Positions 1 through 7,238 of a stretch of DNA of 41,208 bases are shown piece by piece (positions within the stretch are counted from its first letter, which is position 1; each line of letters starts with the position of its first letter). Source of the stretch: Polyangiaceae bacterium. GTDB taxonomy: Bacteria > Myxococcota_A > Polyangia > Polyangiales > Polyangiaceae. Under the pieces are notes generated by a model. That model had not been told where the DNA came from, searched no databases, and saw only the letters and a list, made by a program, of their open reading frames with translations. Position numbers and translations under genes: made by a program. The stretch covers positions 1-41,208 of the forward strand of contig JAFGIS010000295.1 of the NCBI GenBank assembly GCA_016929495.1. Reading direction: 5' to 3'.

Positions 1-364
1 AACGGCTCCAGCATCGGGCGACAGGTGCGTTTCTGGCACGACGTGCGCCTACGCCGGCAAGACCTGTACATGCTTCGAGACCTACTGGTTTTGCGTGAGC
101 GACACGGGGTGTCCCGACCCCGAGCCCGTCACCGGCTCAACGTGCACGGTCGCCGGCACGGTCTGCACCTACGCAGACCAAGCCTGTGGCTGCGATGGTG
201 CGCACTGGACGTGCGTCGCGACTCGGCCGTGTCCCGACGCCATGCCTGAGTCCGGCGAGGACTGCCAGGGTCCTGCACTCTGCCAATATGCGGATGGAGG
301 CGCATGCGCCTGCCCGAGCGGAATCGGTCAAGTGTGGACCTGCCTTGCCTCGGTGACCCCATGA
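1..364 (+). CDS. Cys-rich repeat protein, C-terminal part (5' end outside window)
   Basis: The open frame enters from the left edge (codons in phase with base 2) and stops at TGA 362-364, so at least 120 C-terminal residues are visible. The sequence is a run of Cys-rich units of about 35-40 residues, roughly CP-x(3)-P-x(5)-C-x(5-6)-C-x-Y-x(4)-C-x-C-x(4-8)-W-x-C. Two complete units and the end of a third can be read. The next gene carries the same unit and its ATG overlaps this stop (ATGA), so the two are adjacent paralogues that are probably translated together. The even, regularly spaced cysteines suggest disulfide-bonded secreted or surface modules. I do not recognise a named family, and no catalytic motif is visible. 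Confidence 0.7.
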   Translation, partial: TAPASGDRCVSGTTCAYAGKTCTCFETYWFCVSDTGCPDPEPVTGSTCTVAGTVCTYADQACGCDGAHWTCVATRPCPDAMPESGEDCQGPALCQYADGGACACPSGIGQVWTCLASVTP

Positions 365-1095
365 ACACACGCTTTGGGTGTCGATGTACGCTGCTGCTGA
401 CGCTGTGCTGCGCAGCGCTCGCTTGTGGCGGCAAGGGATCCAGCGGTTCCAACCACGACTCGTCTGCGGAAGCCGGGCGTTCGGGCAGCGACGACAACAC
501 CAGCAGCGGCGCTGGCTCGGGCAGTGACGACGCCACCGGCGGCGGCGCTGGCTCGGGCAGCGGCGGCAGCTCCGGAGACAGCTGGACCAACCCGGACTTC
601 TGCCCTGAGCAGGCACCGAAGGTCGCGGACGCGTGCAGCGAGGCCGCCGAGTCCTGCCACTACGATCGTCAGCAGTGCGCTTGCCTCTCCGGCGAATGGG
701 CCTGCAACGCGTGTCCCGACCAAGCGCCAGAGCTTGCGGCTGACTGCGAAGGGGAGAACACGCTCTGCCAGTACACGGAGCGGACGTGCATGTGCGCCGG
801 GGCAGAGTGGGTGTGCCTGTCCGACGACTGCCCAGACGCCACGCCGACGAACCTCGAACCGTGCCCGACCGAAGGAGTGGCTTGCGCGTACGAAACCGCG
901 AGTTGTGCGTGCATCACCCTCGATCCGATGCCGCCCATGTGGATATGCTTCTCAAGCGCCGGCTGTCCAGACCAGCAACCCGCCAACGGCGCCAGCTGCT
1001 CCGCGCTCATGCTCTGCGAGTACGGAGAGGTACTCTGTGGCTGTCCCGCCGGGTTGGCTGAAACGGGAAGCGAGCCGCGCTGGAGTTGCATGTAG
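361..1095 (+). CDS. Cys-rich repeat lipoprotein
   Basis: A 244-residue predicted lipoprotein. The ATG at 361 overlaps the stop of the preceding gene. The signal sequence ends in a lipobox-like LAC with the lipid-carrying Cys at about residue 22. A Ser/Gly/Asp-rich linker follows (about residues 24-75), then four tandem Cys-rich units to the C-terminus, each with a CP-x(3)-P opening, a CxY, a CxC and a closing WxC. The third and fourth units have longer loops before the final Trp. The upstream partial gene has the same repeat, so the pair arose by duplication. A disulfide-rich extracellular or outer-membrane-anchored role is inferred; binding or enzymatic activity is unknown. An in-frame ATG further upstream at 304 exists, but it would bury the signal peptide inside the protein, so 361 is preferred. 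Confidence 0.72.
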   Translation: MNTRFGCRCTLLLTLCCAALACGGKGSSGSNHDSSAEAGRSGSDDNTSSGAGSGSDDATGGGAGSGSGGSSGDSWTNPDFCPEQAPKVADACSEAAESCHYDRQQCACLSGEWACNACPDQAPELAADCEGENTLCQYTERTCMCAGAEWVCLSDDCPDATPTNLEPCPTEGVACAYETASCACITLDPMPPMWICFSSAGCPDQQPANGASCSALMLCEYGEVLCGCPAGLAETGSEPRWSCM

Positions 1096-1108
1096 AGCCG
1101 TACGGAGG

Positions 1109-1915
1109 CTACTGCGTGACCCTGCGCAGGGCCTCTGGAGTACGCCGCATCGCGCTCGCGACAGCGGCCTCGACGACTCTGCGCCTCAGGTCATCGAAGG
1201 CGCGCTGGTCATCGCGAACGCTGGCCGAAACGGTGGCTTTCGCGTTGCCTCGCACCAGAGCTTCGAGGATCTGTCCTGGCATGCGATGCAGGACGTACTC
1301 CACTCGAGCCTCGCACACGAGCTTTCCCTTCGTTACCGACATCGTCAGCTCTTTGAGAATGCCCGTCACTTTGACGACCGGGAGAGCCTGCTCGGTCGTC
1401 GCCAGGTTCGGATCGGTCACGATCCGCACTCCGACCAGACCGTCGAAACCCGTCCGGGAAGCACGGCGCAGGGCCGTGGCGAGCGCGGGTGCCTCGTCCT
1501 GACTGAGGTTGCGCAGATAGCCGACCTGAAGCAGGACCTTCGTGGTCTGGGCCTCTGCGTCGCCTCGCAGTGCCGCGAGGGCCTCCTGTACACTCTGACG
1601 CACCGTCAACGAGGCATCGTCCTCGTGCCGTTCGAGTGCTGGCACCGCTCGCCTGTCGCCCAAAACGCCGAGGGCCACCGCAGCCGCAGCACGCACGCTG
1701 GCGCGTGGGTCCGAATCGAGCGCCCTCTCGAGCGGCAGGCGAGCAGCCTGGTCGCCGACATGCCCCAGCGCCAGCGCGGACTGCACGCGTACGCGACAGT
1801 CTCTGCTCGTCTCCAACCGCCGAGCCAGCTCTGCGGTGCCCGACTGTGCATGACCGGCCATTGCCAGAGAGAGCGTGAGCATCAGGCAAGGCGCGATGAT
1901 TCCGACTCGGTTCAT
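1109..1915 (-). CDS. Exported HEAT-repeat protein
   Basis: A 268-residue protein. The start at 1915 is chosen because a GAGGAG ribosome binding site lies just upstream and a clean Sec signal peptide follows (hydrophobic core at about residues 5-20, likely cleavage after GHA). After the signal come HEAT / PBS-lyase-type helical repeats (about residues 28-125), recognisable by recurring VRxxAAxALGxLGDxxAVPxLxR patterns. The C-terminal half is not a repeat and resembles nothing I can name. HEAT repeats usually serve as protein-binding scaffolds, so a periplasmic scaffold role is likely. The gene ends 13 bp from the convergent Cys-rich lipoprotein gene. An extended frame upstream to 2134 has no signal-peptide logic and is not used. 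Confidence 0.75.
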   Translation of the reverse strand: MNRVGIIAPCLMLTLSLAMAGHAQSGTAELARRLETSRDCRVRVQSALALGHVGDQAARLPLERALDSDPRASVRAAAAVALGVLGDRRAVPALERHEDDASLTVRQSVQEALAALRGDAEAQTTKVLLQVGYLRNLSQDEAPALATALRRASRTGFDGLVGVRIVTDPNLATTEQALPVVKVTGILKELTMSVTKGKLVCEARVEYVLHRMPGQILEALVRGNAKATVSASVRDDQRAFDDLRRRVVEAAVASAMRRTPEALRRVTQ

Positions 1916-2306
1916 CCGTTGCTCCTCTGGCCACCGGCCCCACCACTCGTTCCGGTCCCCATGGCGTGCACCGCGCGGGGCCCACGCGCAAGCTCCCTGC
2001 CTGGCTTTGTCGAACCGACATTGCGCCCTTTTTTGCCGAGGCTGTCTCTTTTTGCACTCTCGCATCCCGGCGGCGGCGGGAACCGGTTCAACTGCGCGTG
2101 GCCGAAACCGGTCCCTGCGTGCGGACCGGTGCACGACTCGGGTCTGGTATCAGGCGCCTACGCGGTCCGGCTCACAGGCCGCCCCTCGTCTCTCCTGGTC
2201 CTGCGCGCGCCCCCGCTCGGCTGTTGTGGAGCGAAATCTCCAGAGACAGGACCGTCCGTTCTGACGACGCTCCGCAGAGCGAAACGCTGCACTAGACTCG
2301 CCCGTC
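1916..2306. other. Divergent intergenic region without a gene
   Basis: 391 bp between the start of the HEAT-repeat gene (minus) and the MFS gene (plus). Both promoters must lie here. On the plus strand a -10-like TAGACT at 2293-2298 ends only 8 bp before the ATG at 2307; no convincing -35 element lies 17 bp upstream. I see no further gene, long repeat or strong hairpin. Confidence 0.5.
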
Positions 2307-4289
2307 ATGAGTGACGCCGACCGCCCCTACAAGCATCCGCTGTCCTGGGTTCCCTCGAGCTACTTCACGATGGGAACCGTCTGGGTAACGGTCACGACCA
2401 TGAGCAACGTCATGTTGCTCAACCTCGGCTTGACCATGGCGCAGGCTGCCCTCTACTCGAGCTTGCTCGGGCTTCCGTACATCTTCAAGCCGCTCTGGGC
2501 GCCGCTGCTCGAGCTGTACGGGACCAAGAAGTCGTGGGTCGTTTCGGCTCAGTTCGTACTCGCCGGGTTGCTCTTGGCCACGGCGTTCGCCCTGCCCCTG
2601 CCTAGCTTCTTCGCGCCCGTGTTCGCCCTACTGATGCTGACCGGCATCGTGGGCGCCACCATGGACATCGGCTCGGACGGCGTGTACGTGACCACGCTGC
2701 CCGCCAAGGAGCAGGCCAAGTACACCGGTATCCAGAGCATGTGCTGGAACCTCGGTCCCGTCGTGGCCACGGGCGGGCTGGTCTGGGTCGCGGGCAAGCT
2801 GCACGAACGAATGAGCTTCACCTGGGCGTGGCTCTCGGTATTCATCGCGCTGGCTGCTCTGCTCGCATTGGCCGCGCTGCTCCACTCCCGAGCACTTCCG
2901 CCAGGTGCCAAGGCCGCAGACGCGCCCGCGGGCTTGACCGAGGCGATGAAGACCTTCGGCGTCGCCTTCGCCCTGTTCTTCAAGAAGCCCTCGATCTGGG
3001 CCATGATCACGTTTGCTTTCTTGTACCGGTTCGGTCTCGGACTGCTCGACAAGGTCGGCCCCGCGTTCCTCATCGACTCGCGCCTTGCGGGCGGCATCGG
3101 GCTCGACAACAAGGCTCTCGGGCTCCTGAACGGATTCGTTGGGACCAGCGCCTTGATTCTCGGTTCCGTCCTCGGTGGCCTGTTCGTCTCCCGCTCCAAG
3201 CGCGGACTCATCGGCGTGCTGTTCGTGCTGGCGCTGTGCCTGAACCTCCCGAACCTCACCTTCCTCTACCTCGGGCTGACCACTCCCAGCAACACGGCCC
3301 TCGGCGGCCAGACCCTGATTGGGGTGCTCGTCTTCATCGAGAAGTTCGGATGGGGCTTCGGCGCCGTGGGACACATGCTGTACATGATGCAGCAGATCGC
3401 TCCAGGGCCCTACAAGACGGCGCACTATGCATTCGCTACCGGTTTCATGGGCCTGTGCATGACCACGAGCGGCATGCTCAGCGGCTGGATCGCGGAGAAC
3501 GTCGGCTACCAGTCCTTCTTCTTCGTGGTGCTCATCGCGGCGGCGCCTTCGCTACTGGCCACCCTGGGCGCGCCCTTCATCCACGCGGAGGGCGACCCGC
3601 AGAACGAAGGCAAGAGGCGCTTCGTCCTCCAGGGCGCCTCGGCCAAGCTCGCGCTCGGGCTGGTGCTGGCAGTGGCGGCGACGGCCGGACTGTTCGCCTG
3701 GCAACAAGCGCGCTCGTTCCGATCCGAACGCACTGCGCTCACGGCCGATACGTTGGCGTGTTTCGCGCAGGGTCGCGAGCATGCCTGCTTCTTCCAGTGC
3801 AGGAACGGAGGCCGCGCCGAAGCTTGCGAAAAGCTCTCCAGTGTGTTCCTCGGACAGGCGCCCCAACTCGGTCGCGTTCGCGTCGGAGCCCTCGCCCCCG
3901 GTGCGGCCGCACGACACGAGTACCTGCGCCGCGAGGCGTGGACCTGGCATCAGCAGGCCCTGGGCACGCGATGCGGCGCACCGCCCCAAGCCGAAGCGCC
4001 GTGGTACCGGTTCTGGAAGTACTGGTTCGAGAACAGACCCACCCCGCCCGCGCGCTCCGAATCGGCCCGCCAGGCCTGCAACGAGCTCGGCCTGGTCCTT
4101 TTGCCGGCCAAGAACGCCGACCAGGTCAAGAGCGACGACCCGTGTGCTGCCACACTCGAACTCACCGAACAGCGCCGCCCCTGGTGCGATGTCGTGGCCC
4201 CGGATGCCGATGCGGCCAAGGTTTGGTTCGCCAAAGCCTGCGACCATGGGCGCGGCATCCCGCTAGCCTGCTCGCGCTCTGGCAGCTGA
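2307..4289 (+). CDS. AmpG-like MFS transporter with C-terminal Cys-containing domain
   Basis: A 660-residue protein. Residues of about 15-435 form a polytopic MFS permease of the AmpG / acetyl-CoA transporter type; a typical pattern is the GATMDIGSDGVY segment near residue 115, the counterpart of the ATHDIAVDGY signature in the second AmpG-like protein of this window. AmpG proteins import muropeptides in cell-wall recycling, but the substrate here cannot be read from sequence. After a final membrane segment (about residues 447-467) comes a soluble tail of about 190 residues with paired Cys and short helical patterns resembling Sel1/Hcp-type repeats (for example CRNGGRAEACEKL). Ordinary AmpG proteins end soon after the last membrane helix, so the tail is an addition. 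There is no Shine-Dalgarno sequence before the ATG. Confidence 0.8.
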   Translation: MSDADRPYKHPLSWVPSSYFTMGTVWVTVTTMSNVMLLNLGLTMAQAALYSSLLGLPYIFKPLWAPLLELYGTKKSWVVSAQFVLAGLLLATAFALPLPSFFAPVFALLMLTGIVGATMDIGSDGVYVTTLPAKEQAKYTGIQSMCWNLGPVVATGGLVWVAGKLHERMSFTWAWLSVFIALAALLALAALLHSRALPPGAKAADAPAGLTEAMKTFGVAFALFFKKPSIWAMITFAFLYRFGLGLLDKVGPAFLIDSRLAGGIGLDNKALGLLNGFVGTSALILGSVLGGLFVSRSKRGLIGVLFVLALCLNLPNLTFLYLGLTTPSNTALGGQTLIGVLVFIEKFGWGFGAVGHMLYMMQQIAPGPYKTAHYAFATGFMGLCMTTSGMLSGWIAENVGYQSFFFVVLIAAAPSLLATLGAPFIHAEGDPQNEGKRRFVLQGASAKLALGLVLAVAATAGLFAWQQARSFRSERTALTADTLACFAQGREHACFFQCRNGGRAEACEKLSSVFLGQAPQLGRVRVGALAPGAAARHEYLRREAWTWHQQALGTRCGAPPQAEAPWYRFWKYWFENRPTPPARSESARQACNELGLVLLPAKNADQVKSDDPCAATLELTEQRRPWCDVVAPDADAAKVWFAKACDHGRGIPLACSRSGS

Positions 4290-4310
4290 CTCCGGCCGGG
4301 CGGGAACACG

Positions 4311-4760
4311 CTAGAACGTTCGCGCGCTGTCCAAGAGCAAGGTGACCGGACCGTCGTTGGCGAGTTCGACCAGCATGTGCGCCCGGAACGTGCCCTGTTC
4401 GACCCGAACGCCGGATCGGCGGCACTCTTCGCAGAACACCTCGAACAGCTGGGCGGCTCGCCCGGGTTCCATGGCCTCGGTGAAGCTCGGACGCCGGCCC
4501 TTGCGTGCGTCGCCGTAGAGCGTGAACTGGGAGACGGCAAGCAGCGCGCCGCCGGTCTCGACGAGGCTCCGGTTCATCCTGCCCTGGTCGTCCTGGAAGA
4601 TGCGCAGACTCGCGACCTTCGCAGCAAGAAGCCGCGCGTCCGGTTCAACGTCCGCTCGTCCAACTCCGACCAGCACGCACAGCCCCGGCCCGATGGTGCC
4701 GACCACGCGGCCCGCCACGCTGACCCTGGCCCAACGGACTCTCTGGACGACCGCTCTCAT
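4311..4760 (-). CDS. dtd: D-aminoacyl-tRNA deacylase
   Basis: 149 residues, the normal length for DTD. The enzyme hydrolyses D-aminoacyl-tRNAs (and glycyl-tRNA-Ala) and so protects translation from wrong-handed amino acids; it acts in the cytoplasm as a dimer. The family start MRAVVQRV, the catalytic SQFTLYGD motif (about residues 76-83) and the C-terminal GPVT motif that recognises the D-amino acid are all present. The ATG at 4760 is chosen over a TTG two codons upstream because it matches the family N-terminus and a GGGGGTAGG sequence is well placed before it. The gene is convergent with the MFS gene (21 bp apart). Confidence 0.95.
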   Translation of the reverse strand: MRAVVQRVRWARVSVAGRVVGTIGPGLCVLVGVGRADVEPDARLLAAKVASLRIFQDDQGRMNRSLVETGGALLAVSQFTLYGDARKGRRPSFTEAMEPGRAAQLFEVFCEECRRSGVRVEQGTFRAHMLVELANDGPVTLLLDSARTF

Positions 4761-4834
4761 GCCCAACCTACCCCCTCATCTGGCCCAAACAGCGCCGGCA
4801 GACAAGAAGCAACGGTCGCCTCGGAGCTCTGCTC

Positions 4835-5527
4835 TCAATCCGAACCCGCATCCGAAGGCGTCGAACTACCCGCGTCTTGGCCCGTGCTACCCGAAGGGCA
4901 CTGGTCCGGGTTCGGGTCACCCGGCGTCGCTGTCGAGCACCAGGCGAAGTTGCCGACCGCATTGGGGAAGCGTGCGTAGGAGTAGTCCTGCTGCGCGCTC
5001 CCGTATTCGACTGAGTCGAGGAGCTGTCCGTCCGGTCCGGCGAGCAGGGCGGCCTCCCCCTCCGCGGCCAGCTTGAAAGGCAGATGGGATTTGCCCTCCT
5101 CCGTGTCGTTGTCGGCCCAAAGCAGCAGGTAGCCCTTCGCCTCTATCGTCAGGCCCTCGGGCAGCTGGACGCGGGTGGGGTTCTCAGGGTCGTCGCTCGC
5201 GTAGTAGCCGCCCAAGTCGACGTCCTCGTCGGTCGGGTTGTATAGCTCGATCCAATCGGGATACGCGCCCCACCCGTCGCCGACGGTCCTGGAGTTCGAC
5301 GCCATCAGTTCGTTGATCACGATGGGCACGGCCTGTGCGCCAGCGCCGGCCGTGCCGTCCGAAGCGCCGCCGCTGGCATGGGTACCACCGCCACTTGCGT
5401 TGTCGCTGCCGGCCGCACCGTCCTCGCTGTGCGATGACGCATCGGATCCGTTCGAGCCGCACGAGGAGAGAATGAACACAACGAGCCAGCAACCCAGACT
5501 CATTCGCCGAAGAAGCGTCGCGCTCAT
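4835..5527 (-). CDS. Lamin tail domain (LTD) lipoprotein
   Basis: 230 residues. A signal peptide with lipobox LSSC places the lipid anchor at Cys23. A Ser/Gly/Ala/Asp-rich linker follows to about residue 65. A lamin-tail-like beta-sandwich runs over residues of about 67-175: it opens with IVINELMASNS, continues with DWIELYNPTDEDVDLGGYY and ends near DGQLLDSVEYG, all typical of bacterial LTD modules. The tail is Ser/Asp-rich. LTD modules are found on secreted and surface proteins, often as add-ons to nucleases, but no catalytic domain is attached here, so the role is unknown. The ATG at 5527 follows an AAGGT ribosome binding site. Its upstream region is strikingly AT-rich and contains a good promoter. 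Confidence 0.82.
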   Translation of the reverse strand: MSATLLRRMSLGCWLVVFILSSCGSNGSDASSHSEDGAAGSDNASGGGTHASGGASDGTAGAGAQAVPIVINELMASNSRTVGDGWGAYPDWIELYNPTDEDVDLGGYYASDDPENPTRVQLPEGLTIEAKGYLLLWADNDTEEGKSHLPFKLAAEGEAALLAGPDGQLLDSVEYGSAQQDYSYARFPNAVGNFAWCSTATPGDPNPDQCPSGSTGQDAGSSTPSDAGSD

Positions 5528-5924
5528 GAAGTTACCTTACTAATGCACTTTGAACTATAAATAAGTTTAATTGCTTATTTTATTGTATTTCTGGTGATAT
5601 TGTTAGTCATTTTATACTCTGTCGCTTATAATATTCTGTCGCCTCTTGCTGCACCTGACCAGCCGACGCTGCCGCCCGGGAAGTACGGGATCTGCCGACC
5701 AGGTCGCCCATATGCCATCGCGTCGTCGCCCAGCCGCGCGGGCGCTTCTTCATCATACGCGCAGTACGCGGCTTCAGGTCGGAGTCCGTGGCCCCTCCCA
5801 CGATCCCGGTGCCAAGCGTCCTCCCTCTCGAGCGTGTCCAGGCGAGTCACACACGGCCAAGCAGGCCGGTCGGCAGCCCTGACACCTCAGCACAACGCGC
5901 CGCCTGACCGCACCTCGCCCCGTC
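5528..5924. other. Intergenic region with an AT-rich island
   Basis: 397 bp between the LTD gene and the DAHP synthase gene. The part at about 5536-5640 is dominated by A and T, in sharp contrast to everything around it. It includes an AATAAG/CTTATT hairpin (arms 5560-5565 and 5574-5579, 8-nt loop). The rest (5641-5924) has normal base composition. Short open frames exist there, but none has a recognisable product or a good ribosome binding site. No intrinsic terminator is evident after the DAHP synthase stop. Confidence 0.5.
5582..5610 (-). promoter_or_regulatory. Sigma70-like promoter of the LTD lipoprotein gene
   Basis: On the minus strand ATGACT (5605-5610) and TACAAT (5582-5587) are separated by 17 bp, giving a transcript start near 5575 and a 5' leader of about 48 nt before the ATG at 5527. 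The surrounding bases are AT-rich, which would help melting and could act as an UP-like element. Confidence 0.5.
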
Positions 5925-6983
5925 TCAGGCCGCACACCCGCGCGACCTCGTGGCCTCCGCGAGCTCGTCGACCAGCACCTCTGTCGTCGCGAAGTCCATG
6001 CAGGGATCCGTGATGCTCCGGCCATAGACGAGCTCGTTCTTTGGCCGGAGCGCTTGTCGCCCTGCCAGAAGGTTGCTCTCCAGCATGGCCCCGAGCACCT
6101 CGGTCGAGCCCGCGCGGATCTGCCGCACGACCTCACGGACGACTTCGACCTGCCTGAAATGGTCTTTGCCACAGTTGTCGTGGCTGCAGTCGATGAACGC
6201 TCTCGGGTTGAGCCCCGCCGCCTCGAGCTCCCGCGACGCAGCGCGTACCTGGGCCTCCTGGTAGTTCGGACCCGATTGCCCACCGCGCAGCACCAAGTGC
6301 CCGTCAGGGTTGCCCCCCGTCTTGATGACACTCACCTGCCCCTGCCCGTCGATCCCCAGGAAACTGTGCGGCCGAGCGGCCGCAATCATGGCGTTGACCG
6401 CCACCTCGAGCCCGCCGTCCGTGCCGTTCTTGAACCCGACGGGCATGCTCAAGCCGCTGGCCATCTCGCGATGGGTTTGGCTTTCGGTCGTACGGGCGCC
6501 AATGGCAGCCCAGCAGACGAGCTCGGCCGTGTACTGAGGGACGATCGGGTCGAGCATCTCCGTCGCCGCCGGGACGCCGAGCTCCGCGAGCGCCAGCAGA
6601 AGGCGGCGCGCCAGCCTGAGCCCCGTGTGAATGTCATAGGTTCCGTCCAAGTGCGGATCGTTGATGAGACCCTTCCATCCGACGCTCGTACGCGGTTTCT
6701 CGAAGTAGACGCGCATCGCGATGAGCAACCGCTCCCGGTATCGCGAGCACAGCACCGCGAGCTGTTCAGCATAGTCGAGCGCCGCCTCCGGATCGTGGAT
6801 CGAGCACGGCCCAGCGATCACGAGCAGCCGCCCGTCGCGTCCGTGCAGGATGTCCCGGAGCACTTCGCGTGCTCGAAAAACGTGCCGGGCAGCCGTTTGG
6901 CTCATGGGTAGCTCGGCTCGCAGCTCGTCTGGAGTCATGAGGCGCTCGGTGTTGAGGACGTGGACATCGTTGGTCTGGTGCAT
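5925..6983 (-). CDS. aroG: 3-deoxy-7-phosphoheptulonate (DAHP) synthase, class I (AroG type)
   Basis: 352 residues, the length of the E. coli AroF/G/H family. It condenses phosphoenolpyruvate with erythrose 4-phosphate to DAHP, the first committed step of the shikimate pathway. Visible family signatures include AGPCSIHDP (about 57-65), FEKPRTSVGWKGLINDP (about 94-110), GFKNGTDGG, the segment HSFLGIDGQGQVSVIKT, and DCSHDNCGKDH near residue 265, which carries metal- and substrate-binding residues of the family. The start at 6983 (ATG, with a weak TAGGT upstream) gives the standard N-terminus. An alternative TTG at 7094 would run through the leader peptide and terminator and is rejected. Upstream lies a leader-peptide attenuator. 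Whether the enzyme is itself feedback-inhibited, and by which amino acid, cannot be decided from what I see. Confidence 0.95.
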   Translation of the reverse strand: MHQTNDVHVLNTERLMTPDELRAELPMSQTAARHVFRAREVLRDILHGRDGRLLVIAGPCSIHDPEAALDYAEQLAVLCSRYRERLLIAMRVYFEKPRTSVGWKGLINDPHLDGTYDIHTGLRLARRLLLALAELGVPAATEMLDPIVPQYTAELVCWAAIGARTTESQTHREMASGLSMPVGFKNGTDGGLEVAVNAMIAAARPHSFLGIDGQGQVSVIKTGGNPDGHLVLRGGQSGPNYQEAQVRAASRELEAAGLNPRAFIDCSHDNCGKDHFRQVEVVREVVRQIRAGSTEVLGAMLESNLLAGRQALRPKNELVYGRSITDPCMDFATTEVLVDELAEATRSRGCAA

Positions 6984-7002
6984 CACGAAACCTACAAACG
7001 CG

Positions 7003-7032
7003 AAAAACCCCGGACGCTTGCGGCGACCGGGG
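7003..7032 (-). terminator. Intrinsic terminator of the aromatic attenuator (segments 3:4)
   Basis: On the minus strand CCCCGG (7032-7027), one T, CGC (7025-7023), a five-base loop, GCG (7017-7015), one T and CCGGGG (7013-7008) form a stem of nine base pairs with one T-T mismatch. Five Ts follow directly (7007-7003). This is a classic rho-independent terminator. It sits 20 bp before the DAHP synthase start, so it can only act as a premature terminator within the leader. Confidence 0.85.
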
Positions 7033-7057
7033 GTCCTGGGTCTGGCATCCGCGCTGT

Positions 7058-7120
7058 CTAGAGGAACCCCTGCCGCCGCCGGGCGGTGTACCAATAGAAG
7101 CCAAAACGGCCGGGGTTCAT
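7058..7120 (-). CDS. Aromatic leader peptide (attenuation peptide of DAHP synthase)
   Basis: An ATG at 7120 opens a 20-codon frame that ends with TAG at 7058-7060. The peptide is MNPGRFGFYWYTARRRQGFL. Codons 6-11 read Phe-Gly-Phe-Tyr-Trp-Tyr, so all three aromatic end products of the pathway are sampled in one block, and a last Phe lies at codon 19. The aromatic block sits between segment 1 (codons 2-5) and segment 2 (codons 17-20), as needed for ribosome stalling to choose between hairpins. The ribosome binding site is weak: about 16 nt separate the predicted transcript start from the ATG. The peptide is likely a sensor with no function once released. Confidence 0.8.
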   Translation of the reverse strand: MNPGRFGFYWYTARRRQGFL

Positions 7121-7142
7121 GCGGAAATACACAGCAGCACAG

Positions 7143-7171
7143 AGTGTAGCTCGCTCGGAGCCCTGCGGCAA
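7143..7171 (-). promoter_or_regulatory. Promoter of the aromatic leader and DAHP synthase
   Basis: TTGCCG (7166-7171) and TACACT (7143-7148) on the minus strand are exactly 17 bp apart, a good sigma70-type pair. The predicted transcript start is near 7136, which leaves a 5' leader of about 16 nt before the leader peptide. The promoter lies in the gap after the OmpA-like gene, so DAHP synthase has its own transcript. Confidence 0.65.
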
Positions 7172-7238
7172 GCCGTCAGAGGACTGAGCCGGACTGAACC
7201 AGCCTCGGACCAGGAACCCGACCGCCGGGTCCGCGCGA

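Larger units (their letters stand above)
7003..7120 (-). promoter_or_regulatory. Transcription attenuator controlling DAHP synthase
   Basis: Four mutually exclusive RNA segments can be drawn on the minus strand. Segment 1 (ACCCCGGCCG, 7116-7107) can pair with CGGCAGGGGT in segment 2 (7075-7066). Segment 2 (AGGGGTTCCT, 7071-7062) can instead pair with AGGACCCC in segment 3 (7037-7030) with one bulged base. Segment 3 also forms the terminator stem with segment 4 (7017-7008). Stalling at the Phe/Tyr/Trp codons would cover segment 1, free segment 2 to trap segment 3 and allow read-through. A ribosome reaching the TAG covers segment 2 and lets the terminator form. This is the trp/phe-type logic; pairing was judged by eye. 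Confidence 0.8.

Noticed and set aside
425..2314. 629-codon open frame over the lipoprotein and HEAT-repeat genes
   Set aside because: It crosses two genes on different strands, has no ribosome binding site and its product is low-complexity.
5594..5850. Short open frames on both strands reaching into the AT-rich island
   Set aside because: Neither a ribosome binding site nor a recognisable product supports them.
6984..7094. Upstream TTG start for DAHP synthase at 7094
   Set aside because: It would translate through the leader frame and the T-tailed terminator and add 37 residues that the AroG family does not have.
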